Shown here: piece by piece, positions 16,874 to 26,114 of the stretch
Layout: the number at the start of each line of letters is the position of its first letter
Position numbering within the stretch: position 1 is the first letter of the stretch
DNA from: Pseudomonas asplenii
GTDB lineage: Bacteria; Pseudomonadota; Gammaproteobacteria; Pseudomonadales; Pseudomonadaceae
DNA: 64,000 nt
Assembly: GCF_001293465.1 (NCBI RefSeq)
Contig: NZ_JSYZ01000018.1
Coordinates: forward strand, 1-64,000
Direction: 5' to 3'
Program-made: the position numbers and the translations under genes
Notes under the pieces: generated by a model
Told to the model about the DNA's origin: nothing
The model's database searches: none
The model's input: only the letters and a program-made list of their open reading frames with translations

Positions 16874-18223
16874 TCACAAGCCACTCCTATTCAGGCCGCT
16901 GCCCACGAGGGCCGTGTTGTGGGGCTCCTGCGCCAGAGGGTCATGGGTGGATCTGATCAGCAAGGCTTCGTCACACCAGTGCAACGGCCGATGATCGTTG
17001 CGCTCGCCATCGGCGATGGCGACCTGGACGACATAGTCGCCCCGGGCCAGCCTCGGCATGGGAAACTCGAACGCCACCGACAGGCAGGCACCCGCCGCAG
17101 CGGCACCCGGCCTGCCCTGGGGACCGGTGCAGGCGTTATCGCCGAATAGTGTCTGGCCCAGGGCATCCCTGACGGAAAACCCGATGACGGGCTGTTCTAT
17201 GTGGACATGCACCTCGGCTTCGATCGTGAGGGTGACCCGTTCGCCGCCGGCCACCCAACTCAAAGCGACACCGGCACGATCATTGAGCCCGACATGAACG
17301 ATGCGTGCCTCCCGCCCACCAAAGGTTCCCGGGGCCTCGGGATCAAAACGGAACACCTGCAGATCGCCCGCCAGACCACAGGCATTGATCTCGCCGATAC
17401 GCCGGGCCGGGGCCGGCGAAAACCAAGGACCGGTTGGTTTGAAAAGACGCCCATATCCATCCGCATCAGCCCGCCGACCGACCGCCGTCGAGGCCCGCAG
17501 GTCATCCAGATAGGCTGCACAGACCGGGCCGGGTTCTCCGAGCTGTCGCTGGGTGCCACGGTCCAACCAGATCACCCGATCACACAGGCCGGTGATCGCC
17601 GCGATATCGTGACTGACAAGAATCACCGAATGCCGCTGCTTGAACTCACGAAGAAAGCGCAGGCATCGTTCGACAAAGCCGTCCTCAGCAGCCGCCAGCG
17701 CCTCGTCAATCAGCAGGATATCGGCGTCGACATGAGCGATCACTGCAAACGCCAGGCGCACATGCATGGCGCTCGAATAGGTACTCGCCGGCTGCTCCAT
17801 GAAGCCGCCGATATCGGCAAAGGCGGCAATCGCGGAAAACCGCTGGTCGATCTCCTCCTTGCCCAGACCATGCAGGGTAGCGACCAGATAGACGTTTTCG
17901 CGCCCGCTGAGCCGAGGATCGAATCCGCTCCCCGACTCCAGCAACGCCGCAACACGCCCCGTGACGAAAATGTGTCCCGAGCTGGGACTCAGGGTCGCGT
18001 CGATGAGCTGCAACAGCGTTGACTTGCCGGCGCCGTTGCGGCCGACGATACCGATAGCCTCGCCCCTGTGCATGTCGAACGAAACCTGCTCCAGTGCCCG
18101 AAACTCACGACAGGGACAGTCACGTACCAATGGCAGCATCTGCAGCAGGCGGTCGCGGGGCCGCCCATAGCGCCGATAGCACTTGCCCACCTCCTCGACC
18201 CGCAGGACGATCTCAGAGGACAT
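16874..18223 (-). CDS. wzt: O-antigen ABC exporter ATPase with C-terminal glycan-recognition domain (Wzt, first pair)
   Basis: A 449-aa ATPase. Residues 1-245 form the nucleotide-binding domain: Walker A GRNGAGKST (about 64-72), Walker B ADILLIDEAL, His switch LVSHD. The signature reads YSSAMHVRL instead of the family YSSGM, and the D-loop AAAEDGF departs from the usual AVGD. Residues about 270-449 resemble the Wzt C-terminal beta-sandwich that binds the modified end of the completed polymer before export. ATG 18223 (GGAGGG upstream) overlaps the permease gene by 11 nt; TTG 18229 is an alternative. Works with the 18213-19031 permease. Confidence 0.88.
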   Translation of the reverse strand: MSSEIVLRVEEVGKCYRRYGRPRDRLLQMLPLVRDCPCREFRALEQVSFDMHRGEAIGIVGRNGAGKSTLLQLIDATLSPSSGHIFVTGRVAALLESGSGFDPRLSGRENVYLVATLHGLGKEEIDQRFSAIAAFADIGGFMEQPASTYSSAMHVRLAFAVIAHVDADILLIDEALAAAEDGFVERCLRFLREFKQRHSVILVSHDIAAITGLCDRVIWLDRGTQRQLGEPGPVCAAYLDDLRASTAVGRRADADGYGRLFKPTGPWFSPAPARRIGEINACGLAGDLQVFRFDPEAPGTFGGREARIVHVGLNDRAGVALSWVAGGERVTLTIEAEVHVHIEQPVIGFSVRDALGQTLFGDNACTGPQGRPGAAAAGACLSVAFEFPMPRLARGDYVVQVAIADGERNDHRPLHWCDEALLIRSTHDPLAQEPHNTALVGSGLNRSGL

Positions 18224-19031
18224 CGGCAAACCCTCCGCGGGTTATCCGAAAAAACGCCAGCCCGCACCACGCCACCCCACCACCGGCCAGTACCGATAGC
18301 GACCAGGCGGAAAGATCTGGCCATCGCCCCGAAAGCATCACCAGTCGGGCGTTCTCGATCACCTGGGCGAGTGGGTTGAGGCCCATGAGGGGGCGCAGGG
18401 ATTCGGGCAGCGCCTCGATCGGATAGAAGACCGGCGACAGAAACAGCAGCGCGGTCAGCAATACGCCGACCGACGCCCCGAGATTGCGCAGATAGGTCCC
18501 CAACGATGCCAGGATCCAGGACAGCCCGAGGGCGAAGAGCGCCAGTGGCAGCACCACCAGCGGCAACAGCAGAGAGGTCAGGGGCGGTATCTGAAAAAAC
18601 AGCCCGCACAGGATCAACCAGACGCAGAGATTGATCAGGAACTGGAGAACCGCCCCCGCCAGCAATGCCAGCGGCAATACCTCGAAAGGGAATGCGATTT
18701 TCTTCACGTAGTAGCCGTGGGCAAGCACCAGATGGGGTGACCGCCCCAGGCATTCGGCAAAAAGACTGAAAACGATCAAACCGATGAAGATCGTCAGGGA
18801 GAACGGCAGAAATAAACTGCCATCCGTTCGCCAATGAGACTGGAGCACCACCCCAAAGACAAAAACATAGATAGCCCACATGAACAGCAGATTGGCCAAT
18901 GACCGCAACAGTTTCCCGAACGAACCATGGCAACGCCTGGAAAGTTCATGCCGAACCAACATCAGGATAAGACTTCGCTGGCGCCACAACCCTCTGGAAG
19001 TATCTCTCGTTCTATTCGCGAGTGGGAGCAT
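18213..19031 (-). CDS. wzm: O-antigen ABC exporter permease (Wzm, first pair)
   Basis: A 272-aa ABC-2 type permease with about six transmembrane segments, the LMLVRHELSRRCHGSFGKLL lead, ANLLFMWAIYVFVFG first segment, and FLSPVFYPIEALPESLRPL plus LNPLAQVIENARLVML motifs typical of Wzm/TagG. ATG 19031 is chosen because it leaves the usual about 20-residue cytosolic lead; the open frame extends to 19100 without a ribosome site. The gap to the upstream glycosyltransferase gene is 82 nt. Exports polysaccharide with the downstream Wzt. Confidence 0.88.
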   Translation of the reverse strand: MLPLANRTRDTSRGLWRQRSLILMLVRHELSRRCHGSFGKLLRSLANLLFMWAIYVFVFGVVLQSHWRTDGSLFLPFSLTIFIGLIVFSLFAECLGRSPHLVLAHGYYVKKIAFPFEVLPLALLAGAVLQFLINLCVWLILCGLFFQIPPLTSLLLPLVVLPLALFALGLSWILASLGTYLRNLGASVGVLLTALLFLSPVFYPIEALPESLRPLMGLNPLAQVIENARLVMLSGRWPDLSAWSLSVLAGGGVAWCGLAFFRITRGGFADVL

Positions 19032-19113
19032 GCAGTCGAACCCCTGACAATAAAAAAACACCTGGCTTGTAACCAGGCCAGACAAATAGCCAATGAACAT
19101 CAGATACGGCTGT

Positions 19114-20034
19114 TCAGATTTTCCTGATCAGCGCCGCGAACATCAGCCCCAGGTTTCCAACAGGCGTCTGCCTGTGCACTCCGGAACGCCTGATACCCGA
19201 GATCCGGTGAAACAGCGGTTGCTCACGGGCGGTTTTGAAGAGCGACAATATTTCGACATTGCTTCTATCCAGGCGATGTCCCATCAATTCCAGGGCGCGG
19301 ATGTTCTGCCGATTCCACTCGTGAAAACGACCATGGATCAGCATGCGGATCCGATGGAGACGGGCCAGCCATCCGGCATTGCTGCCGACCAGGTTGGCCT
19401 TGTGCTGGCGGTAGAGTGTCTTGGGTTGCGGGTCATAGAAGACCACCCCGTCCCGGGCCCCGGACACCAACTGGTAGGCCCACCAGTCATGGGAGGGAAT
19501 GCAGACATCGGGCCCGGCTTCGCGCAGCAGTTCGCGGGCGGCATGGTTGAACACCATGGTGTTGCCACCCCCGATGTTCTGGACCAGCGCATTGGCAAAG
19601 TCCGGAGGCTGGGAGAAACAGGGAGACCGACCGGCGTCGATGCCCAATTCCGAGATCAACCGGGTACGCCCGCAATACAAGGCCGGCACATGCCCGGGAA
19701 CACTCTGCAACCACATCAGCGCGGTTTCGAGCTTGTCTTCGTTCCAGATATCGTCCTGATCCGACCAGGCATAGAAATCCGCCTGAACTTCGGGACGAAA
19801 GGTCAATGACAGGAAGTTGGCGACAAAGCCCTTGCGCGGACCGGAAAAGACCTTCAGCCGTCCTGCTGGCCAATCACCGGTACAACTGTCGACTATTTCC
19901 AGTGTGGCATCACTGGAGCCATCATCGGATACCGCCAAGCTCCAGTTGCAATGACTCTGGCGTTCAAAGGAGTTGATCTGCTCGGCCAGAAATCGTTGGC
20001 CATTGTAGGTACACATCAGGATCGAGACTTTCAA
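19114..20034 (-). CDS. Family 2 glycosyltransferase (probable rhamnosyltransferase)
   Basis: A 306-aa GT-A glycosyltransferase: nucleotide-sugar fold start MKVSILMCTYNGQRFLAEQI, SDDGSSDAT, the metal-binding DXD-type motif in YAWSDQDDIWNEDKL (about residues 88-102), acceptor region GGNTMVFN and PSHDWWAYQL. This pattern matches alpha-rhamnosyltransferases of O-polysaccharide loci. The start is a TTG at 20034, supported by GGAGG about 12 nt upstream and by the canonical N-terminus; the next ATG (20016) would cut the first strand. First gene of the cassette, so its promoter lies in 20035-20346. Confidence 0.85.
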   Translation of the reverse strand: MKVSILMCTYNGQRFLAEQINSFERQSHCNWSLAVSDDGSSDATLEIVDSCTGDWPAGRLKVFSGPRKGFVANFLSLTFRPEVQADFYAWSDQDDIWNEDKLETALMWLQSVPGHVPALYCGRTRLISELGIDAGRSPCFSQPPDFANALVQNIGGGNTMVFNHAARELLREAGPDVCIPSHDWWAYQLVSGARDGVVFYDPQPKTLYRQHKANLVGSNAGWLARLHRIRMLIHGRFHEWNRQNIRALELMGHRLDRSNVEILSLFKTAREQPLFHRISGIRRSGVHRQTPVGNLGLMFAALIRKI

Positions 20035-20346
20035 GGCCTTATTCCTCCGTTAGAAGATTTCCAGGAAAATCTTGAACCGGACAACGCAGGAACTCGGCTT
20101 GGCGATGATTATCAAGACTTCGTCGCACATCGTCTACTGTCAGAAATGACAGGTCTATACGAGAACTCTGAACACAAAATGGAATGAGTGAAGTTAGAAC
20201 CAAGACACTTCCTACATAATGTCTCCTGGCGGTCGGCGAAGCGAAACCGCGAGCCGATTGCCGGGCCGTCGCCATCGGTTCCTGAAAAATATTGCGGATA
20301 CAGGCAAAATATCGCCTCTCCCCCGCTCCCCACAGGACACCAGCCC
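20035..20346. promoter_or_regulatory. Divergent promoter region, glycan cassette / 118-aa gene
   Basis: 312 nt without a gene, AT-rich towards the cassette. It contains a perfect hairpin or operator CTGTCA-GAAA-TGACAG at 20137-20152, located in the presumed 5' leader of the cassette. No JUMPstart/ops element was found and no strong -10/-35 pair could be chosen. Confidence 0.4.
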
Positions 20347-20703
20347 ATGCCGTTCAGTACCGCCCACCTCATCGCCAACCCCTGCGACGATGAAGAAGAC
20401 AACATGGCCATGCTCTGCTGCCACAGTGACAAGGGCGAGATGTTCCTGATGACCCGCTACCCGGACGAGGACGAGCTGGAAATCACCCTGGACGGCGAAC
20501 CGTCGACCCTGGACGGGGTCAAGGTCACCTTCGGCGCCACCCGCCTGCTGATCGAAGTCGCACCGGGTGACGCCGATGCGCTCAATGGCGCAGAGCACCT
20601 GGAAATCCTGCACCGCACCGACGCTGCGGAACTGGCCGAGATCGAGCAGACCCTCAGGAACATCCTGGAAGGTACCGGCACCTACGTCAGCGAACTGGGC
20701 TGA
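20347..20703 (+). CDS. Conserved hypothetical acidic protein
   Basis: A 118-aa acidic cytosolic protein with no signal peptide or membrane segment; it opens MPFSTAHLIANPCDDEEDNM and contains MLCCHSDKGEMFLMTRYPDE and a beta-rich VKVTFGATRLLIEVAPGD middle. I do not recognise a domain. The start at 20347 is the first ATG giving this family-like N-terminus; AGGA lies about 10 nt upstream. It stands 178 nt before moxR on the same strand and, from memory, a protein of this size sits between gdhB and moxR in other pseudomonads. Confidence 0.7.
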   Translation: MPFSTAHLIANPCDDEEDNMAMLCCHSDKGEMFLMTRYPDEDELEITLDGEPSTLDGVKVTFGATRLLIEVAPGDADALNGAEHLEILHRTDAAELAEIEQTLRNILEGTGTYVSELG

Positions 20704-20743
20704 AAAGCGCAGGTGCACTGCATCCGTGAGAAATGACTCTCAA

Positions 20744-20784
20744 CAACGCAGGATTTTTCCCGAAAAATCAGAAAAATCCCGTTG
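20744..20784 (+). promoter_or_regulatory. Competing hairpins upstream of moxR operon
   Basis: GGATTTTTC (20751-20759) can pair either with GAAAAATC at 20762-20769 or with GAAAAATCC at 20771-20779, the latter extended by CAACG (20744-20748)/CGTTG (20780-20784). The mutually exclusive stems lie between the 118-aa gene and moxR and may be a terminator or attenuator. Inference only. Confidence 0.4.
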
Positions 20785-20881
20785 TCCGTTAGTCGCCACG
20801 ACCCTCGATGGATTAAAGTAACGCCCCCGGCGACGACATTTATCCGCATGCCGTCGCCCCCCTCTCCAGGAACACTCATCG

Positions 20882-21841
<960 letters not shown>

Positions 21842-21849
21842 CCCCGACA

Positions 21850-22794
21850 ATGATCACCCCGCTACCCGCCGAGCCCGGCATCCGTACCACTCTCGCCGAG
21901 TTGATCGAGATGCGTCATCGCGTGCGCGAAGTACGGCTGTTCTCGACGCCGAGCCAGCGCAGCCCGCTGATCGGCCTGCACCATTCGAAACTGCGCGGCC
22001 GTGGTGTGGACTTCGACCAGGTGCGGGTCTACCAGGCCGGCGACGACGTGCGCACCATCGACTGGCGGGTCACCGCGCGAACCCAGGAACCGCATACCAA
22101 GCTGTTCCACGAGGAGCGCGAGCGACCGATTTTCATCCTCGTCGAGCAGAGCCGGCAATTGTTCTTCGGCTCCGGGCAGATGTTCAAATCGGTGCTCGCC
22201 GCCCAGGCCGCCAGCCTGATCGGCTGGGCCGCGCTGGGTCATAACGACCGGGTCGGCGGGCTGGTCTACGGCGACAACGAGCACTATGAAATCAAGCCGC
22301 GGCGCAGCAAGCAGAGCCTGTTGCAACTGCTCAACCGGCTGGTGCGGGTCAACCATTCGCTGCACACCGACGTCGCCGCCGGCCAGGATACCCTGGGCCA
22401 GGCGCTGATCCGTGCGCGGGAAGTGCTGCGCCCGGGCAGCCTGGTGATCGTGATCTGCGACGAGCGCGCGCTGACCGATGCCGCCGAACGTCAGTTGAGC
22501 CTGCTGTCGCGTCATTGCGACCTGTTGCTGCTGCCGGTGTCCGACCCGCTCGACCACGCCCTGCCCGCCGCCGGCCTGCTGCGCTTCGCCGACCGTGGCG
22601 CGCTGCTGGAGCTCGACACGCTGAACCCGGAACTGCGCCAGGCCTATCGTGCCCAGGGCGACGCGCGGGCCGCCCGCTGGGAACTGCTGGCGCAGAAGCT
22701 GCGGGTGCTGTTGATGCCCCTGAGCACCCAGGGCGAAATGGTCGAGCAGTTGCGCGAGTACCTCAACCCGCAACGGCCGGGAAAACCGTCATGA
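21850..22794 (+). CDS. DUF58 domain protein of MoxR operon
   Basis: A 314-aa protein with the DUF58 core GDDVRTIDWRVTARTQEPHTKLFHE (here split: GDDVRTIDWRVTART at about residues 66-80) and a VWA-like Rossmann region FILVEQSRQLFF. The usual MIDAS Asp-Ser-Ser is not intact. DUF58 proteins are obligate companions of MoxR ATPases and probably adaptors or substrates. Starts 8 nt after moxR and overlaps the next gene by ATGA. Confidence 0.9.
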   Translation: MITPLPAEPGIRTTLAELIEMRHRVREVRLFSTPSQRSPLIGLHHSKLRGRGVDFDQVRVYQAGDDVRTIDWRVTARTQEPHTKLFHEERERPIFILVEQSRQLFFGSGQMFKSVLAAQAASLIGWAALGHNDRVGGLVYGDNEHYEIKPRRSKQSLLQLLNRLVRVNHSLHTDVAAGQDTLGQALIRAREVLRPGSLVIVICDERALTDAAERQLSLLSRHCDLLLLPVSDPLDHALPAAGLLRFADRGALLELDTLNPELRQAYRAQGDARAARWELLAQKLRVLLMPLSTQGEMVEQLREYLNPQRPGKPS

Positions 22795-23285
22795 GCGGCC
22801 TGGACCAGTTGCAACCGCTGATCACCCCACCGGTACAGGGTTTCTGGCCGCCAGCACCGGGCTGGTGGCTGCTGATGCTGGCGATGCCGCTGCTGGGCGT
22901 CGGCCTCTGGTACCTGCGGCGCTGGCTGCTGGCCCGACGTCCGCTGCCGCGTGCCGAACAGCCGCTGGACCCGTTACGGCTGGCCGCGCTGGAGGAACTC
23001 GCGCGCCTGCCCAAGCCCTATGACGGCGCACCCGCCGGTGCCTGGCTGCAGCAACTCAACGGGCTGCTCAAGCGCCTGTGCCGCAACCACTATCCGGGCA
23101 GCCAGAGTCATACCCTCAATGGCCGCCAGTGGCTGGCCTTCCTCGACAACCGCTGCCCGGCCGCCGGCCTGACGCGCTGGATGGTGCTGGTGGAGGGCGC
23201 CTACAAGCCCGAGTGCAAACTCGACGACAAGGCCATCGCCGGCCTGAACCAGGCCATCGACACCTGGATCCGCAAGCATGTTTGA
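22791..23285 (+). CDS. DUF4381 membrane protein of MoxR operon
   Basis: A 164-aa protein with a Trp/Pro-rich lead (PPVQGFWPPAPGWWLLM), one transmembrane helix at about residues 25-45 followed by RRWLLARRP, and a cytosolic helical domain (YPGSQSHTLNGRQWLAFLD) typical of DUF4381. Located between DUF58 and the first VWA gene in MoxR-Bat operons; role unknown but membrane-anchored. Overlaps the upstream gene by ATGA and the downstream gene by 8 nt. Confidence 0.88.
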   Translation: MSGLDQLQPLITPPVQGFWPPAPGWWLLMLAMPLLGVGLWYLRRWLLARRPLPRAEQPLDPLRLAALEELARLPKPYDGAPAGAWLQQLNGLLKRLCRNHYPGSQSHTLNGRQWLAFLDNRCPAAGLTRWMVLVEGAYKPECKLDDKAIAGLNQAIDTWIRKHV

Positions 23286-24354
23286 GTTCGCCTGGCCGTG
23301 GATCTTCGCCCTGTTCCCGCTGCCCTGGCTGCTGCGGCTGGTGCTGCCGGTGGCCGACAGCGGCGAGGCGGCGCTGAAGGTCAGTTTTCTTGCCGATCTC
23401 GAAACCCTGGCCCGCCGTCGTGCCCGCCTCAACCTGCCCGGCTGGCGCCAGCAGGCGCGCTTCGTGCTGCTCTGGCTGCTGCTGTTGATCGCCGCCGCCC
23501 GACCGCAGTGGCTGGGCGAACCCTTGCCGATCGCCGCCAGCGGCCGCGACCTGCTGGTCGCGGTGGACGTCTCCGGCTCCATGGAATATCCCGACATGCG
23601 CTGGCAAGGTGAAGACGTCAGCCGCCTGAGCCTGGTCCAGCACCTGCTGGGCGACTTTCTCGAAAGCCGCGAAGGCGATCGGGTCGGGCTGATCCTGTTC
23701 GGCAGCAAGGCCTACGTCCAGGCGCCGCTGACTTTCGACCGGCGCACCGTGCGGGTCTGGCTGGATGAAGCGAAGATCGGCATCGCCGGCAAGAACACCG
23801 CCATCGGCGATGCCATCGGCCTGGCCCTCAAGCGCCTGCGCCAGCGGCCGGCCCAAAGCCGGGTGCTGATCCTGGTGACCGATGGCGCCAACAACGGCGG
23901 CCAGATCGACCCGATCACCGCGGCCCGTCTGGCGGCCGAGGAGCAGGTGAAAATCTACCCGATCGGCATCGGGGCCGACCCGGAACAGAGCGGCAGCCTG
24001 TCGATGCTCGGACTGAACCCGAGCATGGACCTCGACGAACCGGCCCTCAAGGAAATCGCCCAGGTCACCGGTGGCCAGTATTTCCGCGCCCGCGACGGCC
24101 AGGAACTGCAAAGCATCCGCAGCACCCTGGACAAACTCGAACCGGTGGCCCAGCAACCGACCCAGGCCCGCCCCGCCCGCGCCCTCTATCACTGGCCGCT
24201 GGCCCTGGCATTGGCCCTGAGCCTGCTGCTGGTGGCCCGCGAGCAGTGGCCGGACAACCTGCTGCAACGCTGGCTGGCGCGTCGCCAGTTCCTCCCGCAG
24301 CACCCCGAGTGGCGTGAACGCCTCAAGCGCCTGCGCCTGCGGAGGCGCCGATGA
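23278..24354 (+). CDS. VWA-domain membrane protein (BatA-like)
   Basis: A 358-aa protein: two N-terminal hydrophobic segments (PWIFALFPLPWLLRLVLPV and VLLWLLLLIAAARP), a von Willebrand A domain with intact MIDAS DVSGSM at about residue 97, TDGANNGG at about 203, and a C-terminal transmembrane helix (about 302-320) with a basic tail RLKRLRLRRRR. The VWA domain should lie in the periplasm. With MoxR it forms a BatA-like system linked in other bacteria to stress tolerance and envelope integrity. Overlaps the next gene by ATGA. Confidence 0.9.
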   Translation: MFEFAWPWIFALFPLPWLLRLVLPVADSGEAALKVSFLADLETLARRRARLNLPGWRQQARFVLLWLLLLIAAARPQWLGEPLPIAASGRDLLVAVDVSGSMEYPDMRWQGEDVSRLSLVQHLLGDFLESREGDRVGLILFGSKAYVQAPLTFDRRTVRVWLDEAKIGIAGKNTAIGDAIGLALKRLRQRPAQSRVLILVTDGANNGGQIDPITAARLAAEEQVKIYPIGIGADPEQSGSLSMLGLNPSMDLDEPALKEIAQVTGGQYFRARDGQELQSIRSTLDKLEPVAQQPTQARPARALYHWPLALALALSLLLVAREQWPDNLLQRWLARRQFLPQHPEWRERLKRLRLRRRR

Positions 24355-26114
24355 GCGGCGAATTCCTCTCAGGCCTCTGGCCACACTGGTTCCGCCCCGC
24401 CTGGCTGGTGCTGTTGCCCCTGCTCGGCTGGTTGCTGTGGCGGCTCTGGCATCGGCAGAAACGGGCCGGACGCTGGCAGATGATCCTGCCGCCGGCCTTC
24501 CATCGCGTACTGCTCGGTGGCGGCAGCGGTCGCGAGAGCCGGCTGCCGTGGGTGGTCCTCGGCCTGGGCTGGGCCCTGGCCCTGCTGGCCCTGCTCGGCC
24601 CGAGCTGGCAGCGCATCGAGCAATCGACCCAGAAGCCCCAGGACCCGCTGGTGGTGCTGCTGGAGCTGACCCCGGACATGCTCGCCACCGATATCGCACC
24701 AAACCGCCTGGAACAGGCCCGGCGCAAGCTGTTCGACCTGATGCGCGCGCGCAGCGATGCGCAGACGGCGATCATCGTCTATGCCGGCAGCGCCCACACC
24801 CTGGTGCCGCTGTCCGATGACATGGGCACCAGCCGCAACCTGCTGGATGCGCTGAAGCCATCGATCATGCCCGAACCGGGCCATCGCGCCGACCTCGCGG
24901 TCGCCAAGGCGCTGACCCTGCTCGAACGCGGCGCCCAGGGCCAGGGACGACTGCTGCTGATCGGCTCGTCCCTCAGTGAACAGGAACGCGAAGGCATCCG
25001 CCAGGCCCTGGCGCAACAGCCCCACAGCCTGCTGATCCTCGGTGTCGGTACGCGCGACGGTGCCCCGGTCGCCGAGGAGAATGGCGGTTTCCTCAAGGAT
25101 GCCCAGGGCGCGATCCGCGTACCGCGCCTCGACAGCCCGGGCCTCAAGGCCTTCGCCACGGAAGTCGGCGGCCGCTATCGCCAGAGCCGTGTCGACGAAA
25201 GCGACCTGCGCGGCCTCGGCCTGCTCGACGGGCCACGGCATCTGCGCGACGATGGCCAGTTCGTCCAGCTCGACAGTTGGGAAGACCAGGGCTACTGGCT
25301 GCTGCTGCCCTTGCTGGTGCTGGCCGCCTGTGCCGGCCGGCGCGGCTGGCTGTTCTGCCTGCCGCTGTTGCTGATGTTCCCGCCACCGAGCCAGGCCTTC
25401 GAATTCACCGACCTGTGGCTGCGTCCGGATCAACAAGGCATGCGGCTACTGGAGCAGCAGCGCCCGCTGGAGGCGGCCAGGCATTTCGACGACCCGCAAT
25501 GGCAGGGCCTGGCGCTCTACGAAGCCGGCGACTATACGGCAGCGGCCCGCAAGTTCGCCGAAGGCGACGATGCCAACGCCCATTACAACCGCGGCAATGC
25601 CCTGGCCCAGGGCGGCGAGCTGGAGGCCGCCCTGGACGCCTATGAACAGGCCCTGGAACGCCAGCCCGACCTGCGCCCGGCGCTGAGAAACAAGGCCCTG
25701 GTGGAGCAGATACTGGAAGAGCAACGCAGCCGCTCCGAACCCCAGCCGGTCAAGCCCGACGAAACCGCCGCCACCGGCGAGCCGTCCTCCACTCTGCACG
25801 ACGCCTCCTCCAGCAGCGCCACACCCGCGCAGCCACAGGCAGCCGAGGCCGTGCCACAGACCCAGGACCCGCCGCCGAACACTGCATCGACCGATGCCTC
25901 GGCCGCGCCAACAGGTGATAATGAGGTACCGGGCAGCGAGCTGGACGACGAACGGACCACCCGCCCACCGCTGCGCAGCGCCGCGCAGAATATCGAGGGC
26001 GAACAGCGCCAGGCCCTCGAACAATGGCTGCGGCAGATCCCCGACGATCCGGGCGAGCTGCTCAGGCGCAAATTCTGGTACGAACAACAGCTCCATCAGG
26101 ACAAGACCCGATGA
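24351..26114 (+). CDS. VWA and TPR protein (BatB-BatC fusion-like)
   Basis: A 587-aa protein combining BatB-like and BatC-like parts. Two N-terminal hydrophobic segments, a VWA domain (about residues 95-290) whose MIDAS position reads LLELTPDMLATD, lacking the DxSxS metal site, a transmembrane segment at about 310-345, then TPR-like repeats (about 375-450; ALYEAGDYTAAARKFAEG and HYNRGNALAQGGELEAALD) and a low-complexity Pro/Ser/Thr linker (about 460-540). Ends with a short helical domain. Overlaps VWA gene 1 and the BatD gene by ATGA each. Confidence 0.88.
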   Translation: MSGEFLSGLWPHWFRPAWLVLLPLLGWLLWRLWHRQKRAGRWQMILPPAFHRVLLGGGSGRESRLPWVVLGLGWALALLALLGPSWQRIEQSTQKPQDPLVVLLELTPDMLATDIAPNRLEQARRKLFDLMRARSDAQTAIIVYAGSAHTLVPLSDDMGTSRNLLDALKPSIMPEPGHRADLAVAKALTLLERGAQGQGRLLLIGSSLSEQEREGIRQALAQQPHSLLILGVGTRDGAPVAEENGGFLKDAQGAIRVPRLDSPGLKAFATEVGGRYRQSRVDESDLRGLGLLDGPRHLRDDGQFVQLDSWEDQGYWLLLPLLVLAACAGRRGWLFCLPLLLMFPPPSQAFEFTDLWLRPDQQGMRLLEQQRPLEAARHFDDPQWQGLALYEAGDYTAAARKFAEGDDANAHYNRGNALAQGGELEAALDAYEQALERQPDLRPALRNKALVEQILEEQRSRSEPQPVKPDETAATGEPSSTLHDASSSSATPAQPQAAEAVPQTQDPPPNTASTDASAAPTGDNEVPGSELDDERTTRPPLRSAAQNIEGEQRQALEQWLRQIPDDPGELLRRKFWYEQQLHQDKTR

